NCBI GenBank assembly: GCA_003518245.1
Contig: DOZA01000267.1
Coordinates: forward strand, 1 to 11,000
Direction: 5' to 3'
DNA from: Bacteroidales bacterium
GTDB lineage: Bacteria > Bacteroidota > Bacteroidia > Bacteroidales > VadinHA17
Length of the DNA: 11,000 nt
Each line of letters begins with the position of its first letter. The first letter of the stretch is position 1. The notes under the pieces were generated by a model. The model worked only from the letters and a program-made list of their open reading frames with translations, was not told the DNA's origin and searched no databases. A program made the translations under genes and the position numbers. This document shows, piece by piece, positions 1 through 6,784 of the stretch.

Positions 1-974
1 ATGCCCCTATGGGAAGGCTTAGAGCTGTGAACGGAGATAATGAACCATGGAATGTGAAATGGTGGTCTGTAGGTAATGAGATGTATGGTAGCTGGCAGCT
101 TGGACATATGTCAACCGAGGAGTTCGTGGAAAAGCACAATAGTTTTGCTGATGCTATGCGCTCGGTTGATCCATTTATTTCACTTGTGGCTGTAGGTGAA
201 GTTGGCGTCTGGGATGAGATGATACTGGCTAACTGTGCTGATAATATGGATCTTATTAGTGAACATTTTTATCGCCAGGACTGGCATGGTGGTGGACTAA
301 TGACACATGTGCTGCAGATACCGAGGGCAATTAAAGGAAAAGCAGAGGCACACAGGAAATACAGGGACGAAATAACAGGCCTGGAAGAAAAGAATATAAA
401 AATATGCATGGATGAATATAATTATTGGTATGGCCCACATATTTATGGTGAGCTTGGAACAAGATATTTTATGAGAGATGCTCTGGGCATAGCTGCAGGT
501 ATGAACGAATTCTACAGGCAGTCTGATATTATTTTTATGGCTAATTATGCACAAACGGTTAATGTGATAGGCTGTATCAAGGCTAATACCACTCATTCGG
601 TTATGGCAGCTACAGGTCAGGTCCTGAAACTTTACAGGGCACAATATGGTAAAATACCACTCATACTGAGAGGAGAAACTCGACCCCTTGATATTAGTGC
701 TGCCCTTAATTCTACTGCTGATACACTTGTCATTTCTGCTATTAACCCAACCTGGGAAGAAGTTCGGTTTGATTTAAATATTAAGAATGCTGGTACCGGA
801 TCAGGGGCAATCCATTGGGAAATTACTGCTCCCGATGATATGGCTTATAATGAACCGGGAATACCCGATAAGGTTATTATCATTGGTCCTGAACAGGTAT
901 TAAATAATAAATCTTTCAAAGTTAAACCTGTAAGCATCAACATCTTTAAAATACCTGTGATCAATATAAACTAA
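1..974 (+). CDS. alpha-L-arabinofuranosidase, GH51 family (C-terminal part, 5' end outside window)
   Basis: This is the C-terminal portion of a retaining GH51 enzyme, which removes terminal alpha-L-arabinofuranosyl residues from arabinan, arabinoxylan or arabinogalactan. The reading frame is open back to base 3, upstream of the ATG at 9, so that ATG is internal and the true start lies to the left. Counting from the ATG at 9, the segment NVKWWSVGNEMYG carries the acid/base Glu24, and CMDEYNYWYG carries the probable nucleophile Glu136. Both sit in the order and spacing expected for the second half of the TIM barrel. Residues from about 210 to 321 form the usual C-terminal beta-sandwich and end in the typical hydrophobic strand (SINIFKIPV). 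The stop is 4 bp before the sulfatase ATG, so the two are probably co-transcribed. GH51 is well supported. The exact substrate, and any signal peptide, cannot be judged from this fragment. Confidence 0.93.
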   Translation, partial: APMGRLRAVNGDNEPWNVKWWSVGNEMYGSWQLGHMSTEEFVEKHNSFADAMRSVDPFISLVAVGEVGVWDEMILANCADNMDLISEHFYRQDWHGGGLMTHVLQIPRAIKGKAEAHRKYRDEITGLEEKNIKICMDEYNYWYGPHIYGELGTRYFMRDALGIAAGMNEFYRQSDIIFMANYAQTVNVIGCIKANTTHSVMAATGQVLKLYRAQYGKIPLILRGETRPLDISAALNSTADTLVISAINPTWEEVRFDLNIKNAGTGSGAIHWEITAPDDMAYNEPGIPDKVIIIGPEQVLNNKSFKVKPVSINIFKIPVININ

Positions 975-978
975 AAAT

Positions 979-2421
979 ATGAAGATTATAAGCTGTATAA
1001 TTATTATACTTTTCCTACTGGTTATTTCTTGTAAGGAAAGTCCTGATAAACCAGATATCCTGTTCATAGCAATTGATGATATGAATGACTGGATAACACC
1101 TCTTGGAGGAAGAGAGAATATGCACACTCCCAACATTGATGCATTGGCAGGCAGGGGTATGCTCTTTGAGAATGCACATTGTACAGCCCCGGCTTGCTGC
1201 CCCTCACGTACCAGTGTGATGACAGGTGTACGCCCAAGTACATCAGGAATATATGCCAACACTCAAATATGGAGGCATTCGACTGTTCTTGAAAAGGCTC
1301 TTACTATCCCGGAATTTTTCAGGGAGCAGGGTTATACAGTAAGAGGAGGGGGAAAGATATTTCACGCTTTATCCTGGATACAGACAGCATACGGCATTGA
1401 TCAGAATGATTTCACTGTCTGGGATGAATATTATCCTTCAATGTCAAGATCAATACCTCCATCAATATGGCCTGAGTCATATGAGATTGATAGCTTGGGT
1501 ACTGTATACTGGGAAAATATCGCAGGCAGGGAAACTGAGGGAAGACCTTCATATTTCTTTGATTGGGGCCCTCTTGGAAAAGAAGAGGACATGGCAGATA
1601 ATAAAGTGGTTGACTGGGCAATTTCTAAGCTTAAAGAAAAATATGATAAACCCCTTTTTCTTGCAGTAGGTATATACAGACCGCATATACCATGGTTTGT
1701 TCCAGAGGAATATTTTGATCTATACCCGGTAGAAGAAAGGGACTTGCCTGCCATTCTTGAGAATGATCTTGATGATGTCTCTCCTGCTTCATACAGGTGG
1801 GTCAGAAGGAATTGGCAGAAATGGATGATAGAAAATGAACAATGGAAATACGCTGTACAGGCATATGAAGCAAGCATCTCTTTTTCAGATGCTATGCTCG
1901 GAAAACTTATCAGGGGACTTGATGAAAGTGGACGTGCAGATAATACCATAATAGTATTATGGTCTGATCATGGAATGCATATTGGGGAAAAAGAACAATG
2001 GGAAAAATTTACACTCTGGGAAGAGTCAACAAGGGTACCACTGATTATTATAGTCCCGGGCCTTACTAAAGCCGGGTCCAGATCTGTTGAAGCAGTAAGC
2101 CTGCTTGATATATATCCTACTCTCGTAAGACTGGCAGGAAAAAAGAAATTTGATCAACTGGAGGGAACAGACCTGTTGCCCCTTATAAAAGATCCTGATA
2201 GTAAAAGAGATGAACCAGCCATCACAACTTTTCATAAGGATAATCATTCTGTGAGAACAGAAAGATGGAGATATATACGCTATTTTAACGGCGATGAAGA
2301 ATTATATGATCATAAGAATGATCCCGATGAATATTATAACCTTGCTGATTCAGTAGATCTTAAACCAATTATAGAGGAACTTTCAAAATGGTTGCCTGAA
2401 ATTAATGTTAATGAACTATAG
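979..2421 (+). CDS. S1-family sulfatase, iduronate-2-sulfatase-like, lipoprotein
   Basis: This is a 480-residue formylglycine-dependent sulfatase that hydrolyses sulfate esters, most likely on a polysaccharide or oligosaccharide outside the cytoplasm. Residues 1-18 form a lipoprotein signal peptide ending LLVISC, with Cys18 as the lipidation site. The sulfatase signature is Cys73-Cys-Pro-Ser-Arg77, so Cys73 is the residue converted to formylglycine. Asp33-Asp34 (AIDDMND) and Asp330-His331 (WSDHGMHIGEK) are the expected calcium ligands, and Lys343 (KFTLWEE) is a typical active-site lysine. The TPNIDALAGRG segment is classical for the family. The length matches iduronate-2-sulfatase-like members, and nothing appears truncated. 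The Cys-type motif needs a maturase (FGE or anSME), not seen here. Following the arabinofuranosidase by 4 bp suggests shared work on a sulfated arabinose-containing glycan, which is an inference. The substrate position is unknown, and IDS-like describes sequence resemblance rather than proven specificity. Confidence 0.94.
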   Translation: MKIISCIIIILFLLVISCKESPDKPDILFIAIDDMNDWITPLGGRENMHTPNIDALAGRGMLFENAHCTAPACCPSRTSVMTGVRPSTSGIYANTQIWRHSTVLEKALTIPEFFREQGYTVRGGGKIFHALSWIQTAYGIDQNDFTVWDEYYPSMSRSIPPSIWPESYEIDSLGTVYWENIAGRETEGRPSYFFDWGPLGKEEDMADNKVVDWAISKLKEKYDKPLFLAVGIYRPHIPWFVPEEYFDLYPVEERDLPAILENDLDDVSPASYRWVRRNWQKWMIENEQWKYAVQAYEASISFSDAMLGKLIRGLDESGRADNTIIVLWSDHGMHIGEKEQWEKFTLWEESTRVPLIIIVPGLTKAGSRSVEAVSLLDIYPTLVRLAGKKKFDQLEGTDLLPLIKDPDSKRDEPAITTFHKDNHSVRTERWRYIRYFNGDEELYDHKNDPDEYYNLADSVDLKPIIEELSKWLPEINVNEL

Positions 2422-2434
2422 TTACTTAACCTAG

Positions 2435-2467
2435 TTTATGTAGAAAAGTAATTATTCCCTATTTTTG
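2435..2467 (+). promoter_or_regulatory. putative Bacteroidota-type promoter for nhaA
   Basis: TATTTTTG at 2460-2467 matches the Bacteroidota -7 box TAnnTTTG exactly. A TTTA at 2435-2438, one base from the TTTG -33 consensus, precedes it by a 21-base spacer. The start codon of nhaA follows at 2497, giving a leader of roughly 23 bases. AT-rich gaps produce such matches by chance, so this is suggestive only. Confidence 0.4.
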
Positions 2468-2496
2468 GTATTGATCTATTTTAAATAGATTATAAA

Positions 2497-3795
2497 ATGA
2501 AAATAGAGAAGATACTGATCACCCCATTCCAGAAATTTGTCAGAGTAGAAAACCTTAGTGGTATATTGCTTTTTGGTGCTACTATTATTGCCCTGATACT
2601 TGCTAACTCATCTTTTGCACCAGCCTATGAGTCAATATGGCAGTGTGAATTTGGTATACAGACGCCCAACTTTGAGCTTGTTAAGCCACTATTATTATGG
2701 ATTAATGATGGATTGATGGCTGTTTTCTTTTTCCTTATAGGCCTGGAGATAAAGCGTGAGGTATTAATTGGTGAGCTGAATAACCTCAAGAAAGCATCAT
2801 TCCCAATATTTGCAGCTCTGGGTGGAATGATCATACCCGTTTCCCTATATATAATTCTTAATAAAGACCAGGGGACATCTCATGGTTGGGGGATACCGGC
2901 TGCCACAGACATTGCATTCTCTCTTGCCATATTACAGCTGCTTGGCAAACGGGTACCTATAAGCCTTAAAGTTTTTCTTGCTGCCTTTGCTATTGTTGAC
3001 GATATCGGAGCAGTACTGCTTATAGCATTTTTCTATAGCACGGGTATTAAATGGCTTCTGCTAATTATTGCACTGGCTATAATAATTATACTTATATTTT
3101 TTTCCATGAGGGGGATCTATTCAAAATACATATACTTTCTTGCAGGGGTGATAGTATGGCTGCTTTTCCTGAAAGCAGGCTTTCATCCTACGGTAGCAGG
3201 TGTATTACTGGCCTTTACAATACCGCTTCGTAAAAAGGTAGATGTAAATACCTATGCTGTTAATCTATACAATATAGTGGATGATTTTAAAGAAGCCGGT
3301 GATGGCAAGAGCCCTGTTCTGTCAAAGGAACAGGTTGACTATATTGATGATCTTGAGGACTGGACCAGCCGCGTTCAGTCGCCGCTTCAGCACCTGGAAC
3401 ATAATCTTCATAACTGGGTGGCTTACTTTATAATTCCAATTTTTGCCTTTGCAAACGCAGGAGTAATCCTGAAAACAGGCACTGAGCTTAATTATTCACT
3501 TATAATGATAATCATAATAAGTCTTTTTGCCGGAAAGTCTATTGGTATATTACTTTTTACATGGCTGGGAAGGAAACTTAAACTTACAGTAATGCCTGAA
3601 GGTATAAGATCTTCTCAACTGCTGGGTATAGCATTCCTCGGAGGTGTGGGCTTTACTATGTCAATTTTTATATCAAATCTTGCCTTTGTGGATAACCAGG
3701 CGGTAATAAACTCCGCAAAAATCGGTATAATTGCAGGTTCTCTTATCTCCGGGTTAACAGGTTACATCATTTTACGGTTTTCGACTAAAAAGTAA
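2497..3795 (+). CDS. nhaA: Na+/H+ antiporter NhaA
   Basis: NhaA exports Na+ (or Li+) in exchange for H+ across the inner membrane and controls internal pH and sodium. The 432-residue product is an intact polytopic membrane protein, longer than the roughly 390-residue E. coli form. The excess includes a hydrophilic insert around residues 266-300, a feature I recall from Bacteroidota homologues. Recognisable landmarks are the opening VRVENLSGILLFGATI, the FFFLIGLEIKREVL segment, and the transport-site aspartates Asp168-Asp169 (AIVDDIGAVLL), which correspond to Asp163-Asp164 in E. coli. Asp138 (AATDIAFSLA) corresponds to Asp133, and Lys347 (AGKSIGILL) to the conserved Lys300. The ATG at 2497 gives the usual N-terminus. 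The gene has 75 bp in front and 179 bp behind it, so it probably forms its own transcription unit. It points to life in sodium-rich or alkaline surroundings. Confidence 0.97.
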   Translation: MKIEKILITPFQKFVRVENLSGILLFGATIIALILANSSFAPAYESIWQCEFGIQTPNFELVKPLLLWINDGLMAVFFFLIGLEIKREVLIGELNNLKKASFPIFAALGGMIIPVSLYIILNKDQGTSHGWGIPAATDIAFSLAILQLLGKRVPISLKVFLAAFAIVDDIGAVLLIAFFYSTGIKWLLLIIALAIIIILIFFSMRGIYSKYIYFLAGVIVWLLFLKAGFHPTVAGVLLAFTIPLRKKVDVNTYAVNLYNIVDDFKEAGDGKSPVLSKEQVDYIDDLEDWTSRVQSPLQHLEHNLHNWVAYFIIPIFAFANAGVILKTGTELNYSLIMIIIISLFAGKSIGILLFTWLGRKLKLTVMPEGIRSSQLLGIAFLGGVGFTMSIFISNLAFVDNQAVINSAKIGIIAGSLISGLTGYIILRFSTKK

Positions 3796-3818
3796 GCGCT
3801 GATACCTTTAATACTATT

Positions 3819-3853
3819 ACCAGGAACCAGTAGTGAGCAATGAGCAACGAGGA
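3819..3853. repeat. degenerate 7-bp tandem repeat, five units
   Basis: Five consecutive heptamers read ACCAGGA, ACCAGTA, GTGAGCA, ATGAGCA and ACGAGGA, all fitting roughly A[CT][CG]AG[CGT]A. They start 24 bases after the nhaA stop and end just before a run of nine A. No open reading frame covers them, and no stem-loop with a T tract is evident. Their role is unknown. Confidence 0.6.
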
Positions 3854-3918
3854 TCAAAAAAAAACCAACAAGTATAAGTATTTATAGTTATTCAAATACC
3901 ATTTTTTACCCCATTGCT

Positions 3919-3926
3919 TATATTTG
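3919..3926 (+). promoter_or_regulatory. putative -7 box for the DUF2061-cysH unit
   Basis: TATATTTG matches the Bacteroidota -7 consensus TAnnTTTG exactly. It would place the transcription start near 3933, about 42 bases before the ATG at 3975. No convincing TTTG -33 element is seen 19-23 bases upstream, so support rests on the -7 box and its position. The rest of the 179-base gap holds the heptamer repeat, a nine-A run and nothing else I can name. Confidence 0.38.
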
Positions 3927-3974
3927 CATAATATTTTCATTTGTATCTGATAATTATTCTAAATCAATTCCTTA

Positions 3975-4394
3975 ATGGAAGCGATTACTAGAAAGGTAGA
4001 AAACAGGACTAATTTAAAGGTGATGAAAGAGGGTAAACAGGATATAGCATTCACACAAGCGTATCACCCGCACGTACCCGCTCCTCCCACTGTGAAAAAA
4101 CAGAGGGTTACGCGTGACAGGCCTATAAAGAGTATAGTAAAGGCTATCACCTGGCGTCTTATTGCTTCCGGTACCACTTTCGGTCTGGCATACCTGTTTT
4201 TTTATAAAGATCCTCATGTAGCACAGAAAGCAACAGGTGTTGCAGTTGCGGAAGTATTATTGAAACTTATATTGTATTTCTTTCATGAAAGATTATGGGA
4301 GCGTGTAAGATGGGGACGTATGCTGGTTATCATCAGAAGGGGAACACGTAAGTCCAGGAAGTCAATACGTAAGATAATTTTAAGAAAGCCCTGA
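3975..4394 (+). CDS. DUF2061-type small membrane protein linked to sulfate assimilation
   Basis: This 139-residue protein carries a DUF2061-like core from about residue 50 to 113. The core has the recognisable RPIKSIVKAITWRLIASGTT opening, a first membrane segment at about 61-77, the short loop KDPHVAQKATG, and a second segment at about 86-104 ending FFHERLWERVRWG. The first 48 residues are hydrophilic and not recognised. The tail after residue 115 is strongly basic, with many Arg and Lys, and could lie on the cytoplasmic membrane face. The biochemical role of DUF2061 is not established. From memory, Bacteroidota genes of this family often sit beside sulfate-assimilation genes, and here cysH starts 5 bp downstream, so a role in sulfate uptake or handling is a reasonable inference. 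A second ATG at 4023 (residue 17) is possible, but the ATG at 3975 suits the -7 box near 3920. Confidence 0.78.
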   Translation: MEAITRKVENRTNLKVMKEGKQDIAFTQAYHPHVPAPPTVKKQRVTRDRPIKSIVKAITWRLIASGTTFGLAYLFFYKDPHVAQKATGVAVAEVLLKLILYFFHERLWERVRWGRMLVIIRRGTRKSRKSIRKIILRKP

Positions 4395-4399
4395 TCATT

Positions 4400-5092
4400 A
4401 TGACAACTGCTGAATTATTGAATAAGGTTCAGGATAAGAGTCCTGTTGAAGGTTTAAATATTCTTGCTGAATTATATAATAACAAGATCGTATTTACAAC
4501 CAGTTTTGGTGTGGAAGACCAGGTTATTACAGATATGATATTCTCAAATAATATTGATATTGAGGTAATAACACTTGATACCGGGCGCCTGTTCATGGAA
4601 ACATATAAAGTATTCAATAAGACTATTGAAAAATATGGCAGGAATATAAAAACATATTACCCTGATACTGCTTCGGTTGAAAAGATGGTTTCAGAAAAAG
4701 GTCCTTTCAGCTTTTACAAATCAGTAGAGAACAGGAAAGAATGCTGTTATATTAGAAAAGTAGAACCTCTAAACCGTGCACTAGAGGGTATGAGGTGCTG
4801 GATTACAGGTATAAGGGCTTCACAATCAGCAGACAGGGATGAGCTGGATATTATAGAGATGGATGAAGCAAGGTATATATATAAATATAACCCTTTGCTT
4901 AACTGGGAGTTGAGCGATGTTGAAGAATATATTAAAAAGCATAATGTCCCTTATAATATACTACATGACAAAGGCTATGTGAGCATTGGTTGTGAGCCAT
5001 GTACACGGGCCATTAAACAAGGTGAAGATTTTCGTGCAGGCCGCTGGTGGTGGGAATCAAATTCCAGCAAGGAATGCGGCCTTCACGAATAG
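4400..5092 (+). CDS. cysH: assimilatory APS/PAPS reductase, [4Fe-4S] type
   Basis: This cytoplasmic enzyme reduces adenylyl sulfate (or its 3'-phosphate) to sulfite during cysteine synthesis, using thioredoxin or glutaredoxin. The 230-residue length and the whole layout match the family. An adenylyl-binding start (IVFTTSFGVEDQVITDM) is followed by EVITLDTGRLF, the Cys115-Cys116 pair in ECCYIRKVEPL, ITGIRASQSADR, and Cys198-x-x-Cys201 in GCEPCTRA. The near-terminal ECGLHE carries catalytic Cys226. The CC...CxxC set ligates a [4Fe-4S] cluster and marks the bacterial APS-reductase type rather than the cluster-free E. coli type. APS is therefore the likelier substrate, although some cluster enzymes take both. 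It lies 5 bp after the DUF2061 gene. The usual partners cysD and cysN are not in the window, because the next gene runs the other way. No Shine-Dalgarno is visible before the ATG. Confidence 0.95.
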   Translation: MTTAELLNKVQDKSPVEGLNILAELYNNKIVFTTSFGVEDQVITDMIFSNNIDIEVITLDTGRLFMETYKVFNKTIEKYGRNIKTYYPDTASVEKMVSEKGPFSFYKSVENRKECCYIRKVEPLNRALEGMRCWITGIRASQSADRDELDIIEMDEARYIYKYNPLLNWELSDVEEYIKKHNVPYNILHDKGYVSIGCEPCTRAIKQGEDFRAGRWWWESNSSKECGLHE

Positions 5093-5104
5093 CTCTCCTT
5101 CAAA

Positions 5105-5125
5105 AACCCTGAACGCTGAATCCTT
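5105..5125. repeat. short degenerate 7-bp tandem repeat in a convergent gap
   Basis: Three successive heptamers AACCCTG, AACGCTG and AATCCTT fill most of the 33-base space between the stop of cysH and the stop of the convergent hydrolase. The first two differ at one base, and the third matches the first at 5 of 7 positions. It has the same unit length as the repeat at 3819-3853 but a different sequence. With so few units, chance cannot be excluded. Confidence 0.35.
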
Positions 5126-6517
5126 CTACTTAAAATCTACCTCAATCGAATTATCCTTCAGTATTTCCCTGAATTTTTCCATTTGCCCGGGTGATTCAAA
5201 CATATTACCCCATAAACTGAAATAATTAATTAAACTGGCTTTGCTTATTATTATATACAGCCCTGCCATAATATGATACTCCTCAATAGTACAGTGTCCA
5301 TAATTATTTACAGGTATACCTGTGTGCAACAAGCTGTTGCCCTTTAAGAATATCTTATACTTGTATTTGGGATTATGCCAGAAAGGCACCACATGGTCAC
5401 CTGTTGTATGTATTGTCACAACCGGAATTTCTGTTTCTCCTGTTGTTTCATAATTCCTGACACTCATCTTTGCCCCATAGTCAGCCCTAATACGCTGTAT
5501 TGACCTGTTTAGCCTCCAGTCATTATCAGAACCCCAGTACCATTTCCTGGTATTGTCATAGGGAACACCGTCCATCCTGTTATGTATGTCGTTAGTAAGC
5601 ATAATTCCAAACCTCAGGAGCTCCAGTGTAACAGTCCCCATAGCCTCCGGATCATTCATATCAACAGTTACCTTTGCACACTTCAGGAGCTGGGGAACCC
5701 TTTCCGGGTAGTTTTGCATCAGACCAATTAATACCTCCTGTAAATTCCTTCCATCCCATTCTTGAGGCCTGTAATCTTCATTTTTCCAGGCATCCATAAT
5801 TTCCGTGCTAATTGTTACAGCCGGGTTTCCAATATCAATTCCAAGATTTTTCAGCTCTTTCCCGAAGAAATAGTTAAACAGTACATGGAAATCGCCCATA
5901 TACTGCAGTTGCTTCCAGAAATCACCGATAGGCGCACCAATGGAAATAGCGCCATCAAACGTATGAGGGTATTTTTCAATTGTTTTTATGGTAACCAGTC
6001 CTCCTTCAGATGGCCCGCCAAGGAAAAGCATATCAGGCCTCATATACTCATCATGCTCATCGAAGAACATATCAGCAATATTAACGAGCTCTTTTATGTC
6101 TTCCACAGCATCAAGTACAGCAAGGCCATTATCACTGTAACTGGTGCTTGCATAACCCATAGTATTTGCCAGTATGATTTCTTCAACAGACTTATCACCG
6201 ATGCAGTCATCAGGTAGCTTAATCCCTTCGTAAGGTACCGGGTCAACCATACCATGTGCATAAAAAATCATATACCTGGAGTCAAGGCTGTTCCATGCTT
6301 CAACTTCAGGAAGGGAAATAAAATTTATACACGTTCCGGTCGTATTTGTATATTTACCTGGTGCTGTGCTTTTGAACATTGTATTATGCTCAATATCAAG
6401 AGCAGGATCAAAAAACATATCGTCTTTCTGGCATGAAACAGTTAATACCAGAAAAACGAAAAACCACAGGAATATTTTCCCCGCGGGATAATTTCCGCAT
6501 CTTTTGGAATTTTTCAT
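5126..6517 (-). CDS. secreted lipoprotein, alpha/beta-hydrolase fold (esterase/lipase-like)
   Basis: This 463-residue predicted lipoprotein has an alpha/beta-hydrolase fold. I place the start at the ATG at 6517. An upstream in-frame TTG at 6544 would add nine residues, but the ATG leaves a normal signal peptide: basic start, hydrophobic FLWFFVFLVLTVS, lipidation Cys29, then CQKDD. Mature-domain landmarks are YMIFYAHGMVDP (first core strand and loop) and YASTSYSDNGLAVLDAVEDI. FLGGPSEGG follows, with the nucleophile elbow G-P-S170-E-G. The other triad members are probably Asp374 (HTTGDHVVPFWH) and His408 (NNYGHCTIEEYH). About 180 residues between elbow and acid form a large insertion or lid. 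It resembles secreted lipases, feruloyl esterases and similar carbohydrate esterases, but the substrate cannot be assigned. It is convergent with cysH (33 bp gap) and divergent from the SLOG/SLATT-like gene. Confidence 0.8.
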   Translation of the reverse strand: MKNSKRCGNYPAGKIFLWFFVFLVLTVSCQKDDMFFDPALDIEHNTMFKSTAPGKYTNTTGTCINFISLPEVEAWNSLDSRYMIFYAHGMVDPVPYEGIKLPDDCIGDKSVEEIILANTMGYASTSYSDNGLAVLDAVEDIKELVNIADMFFDEHDEYMRPDMLFLGGPSEGGLVTIKTIEKYPHTFDGAISIGAPIGDFWKQLQYMGDFHVLFNYFFGKELKNLGIDIGNPAVTISTEIMDAWKNEDYRPQEWDGRNLQEVLIGLMQNYPERVPQLLKCAKVTVDMNDPEAMGTVTLELLRFGIMLTNDIHNRMDGVPYDNTRKWYWGSDNDWRLNRSIQRIRADYGAKMSVRNYETTGETEIPVVTIHTTGDHVVPFWHNPKYKYKIFLKGNSLLHTGIPVNNYGHCTIEEYHIMAGLYIIISKASLINYFSLWGNMFESPGQMEKFREILKDNSIEVDFK

Positions 6518-6533
6518 GATAATATTATTTAGT

Positions 6534-6551
6534 TGATTGAACAATCATTGT
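6534..6551. promoter_or_regulatory. overlapping inverted repeats upstream of the hydrolase gene
   Basis: TGATTG-AA-CAATCA at 6534-6547 is a perfect 6-bp inverted repeat. It overlaps ACAAT-C-ATTGT at 6541-6551, a perfect 5-bp one. Together they sit 17-34 bases in front of the hydrolase ATG, where an operator or a leader hairpin could act. Dyads of this size arise by chance in AT-rich DNA, so confidence is low. No clear TAnnTTTG box was found for the minus-strand gene. Confidence 0.2.
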
Positions 6552-6660
6552 ATCAGGTACTCCTGTTTATAGCAAGTAATATTACGCCGTACGGATATCA
6601 CTATTAACAAACTGATCTTTATAATATTAGATAAAACCAGTTATGAGAGCATTTTATTTT

Positions 6661-6674
6661 TATGCCAGGGCATA
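6661..6674. promoter_or_regulatory. operator-like palindrome upstream of the SLOG/SLATT-like gene
   Basis: TATGCC-AG-GGCATA is a perfect 6-bp inverted repeat with a 2-base spacer, in the 267-base divergent gap, about 55 bases upstream of the putative -33 element. It could bind a dimeric regulator. The same gap also holds an 8-bp palindrome CCGTACGG (6587-6594) and an imperfect direct repeat GTTATGA[GA]AGCA (6640-6651 and 6695-6706). None matches an operator I recognise. Confidence 0.22.
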
Positions 6675-6727
6675 TACCAGGTCTCTGATGCAAAGTTATG
6701 AAAGCAAAAGGCCGAAGTCAAATTTTA

Positions 6728-6760
6728 TTTATGAGCGGCAAAAAAAAAATCATAACTTTA
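6728..6760 (+). promoter_or_regulatory. putative promoter of the SLOG/SLATT-like gene with a 10-A spacer run
   Basis: TAACTTTA at 6753-6760 matches the Bacteroidota -7 box at 5 of its 6 fixed bases (final G replaced by A). TTTA at 6728-6731 is one base from the -33 TTTG, with a 21-base spacer. Ten consecutive A at 6740-6749 fill half of that spacer. The ATG at 6785 would follow a leader of about 18 bases. Confidence 0.28.
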
Positions 6761-6784
6761 TCTATAAAGCAAAACCAGTGAGTA

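Noticed and set aside
1431..1949. 172-codon minus-strand open frame inside the sulfatase
   Set aside because: It is a shadow of the sulfatase coding frame, with serine-rich low-complexity content and no domain pattern. The plus-strand gene is certain.
2422..2451. Inverted repeat TTACTT...AAGTAA just after the sulfatase stop
   Set aside because: The stem is only six AT-rich pairs with an 18-base loop and no following T run. It is too weak for an intrinsic terminator.
5038..5082. Inverted repeat AGGCCGC...GCGGCCT with an inner GGAAT/ATTCC stem at the 3' end of cysH
   Set aside because: It lies wholly in coding sequence for the conserved C-terminus, has a 31-base loop region and no T tract, so it was not called a terminator.
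5762..6217. 151-codon plus-strand open frame antisense to the hydrolase
   Set aside because: The minus-strand hydrolase has a signal peptide and a full catalytic triad, and this antisense frame has none of the marks of a real protein.
6518..6544. Nine-residue N-terminal extension of the hydrolase from a TTG at 6544
   Set aside because: The ATG at 6517 gives a normal lipoprotein signal peptide, and the extension runs through the inverted repeats. There is no ribosome-binding sequence for the TTG.
6633..6779. AAAACCAGT repeated at 6633-6641 and 6771-6779, considered as attachment-site-like direct repeats
   Set aside because: Nine bases is short, no integrase or mobile gene lies between the copies, and the 129 bases between them look like an ordinary promoter gap.
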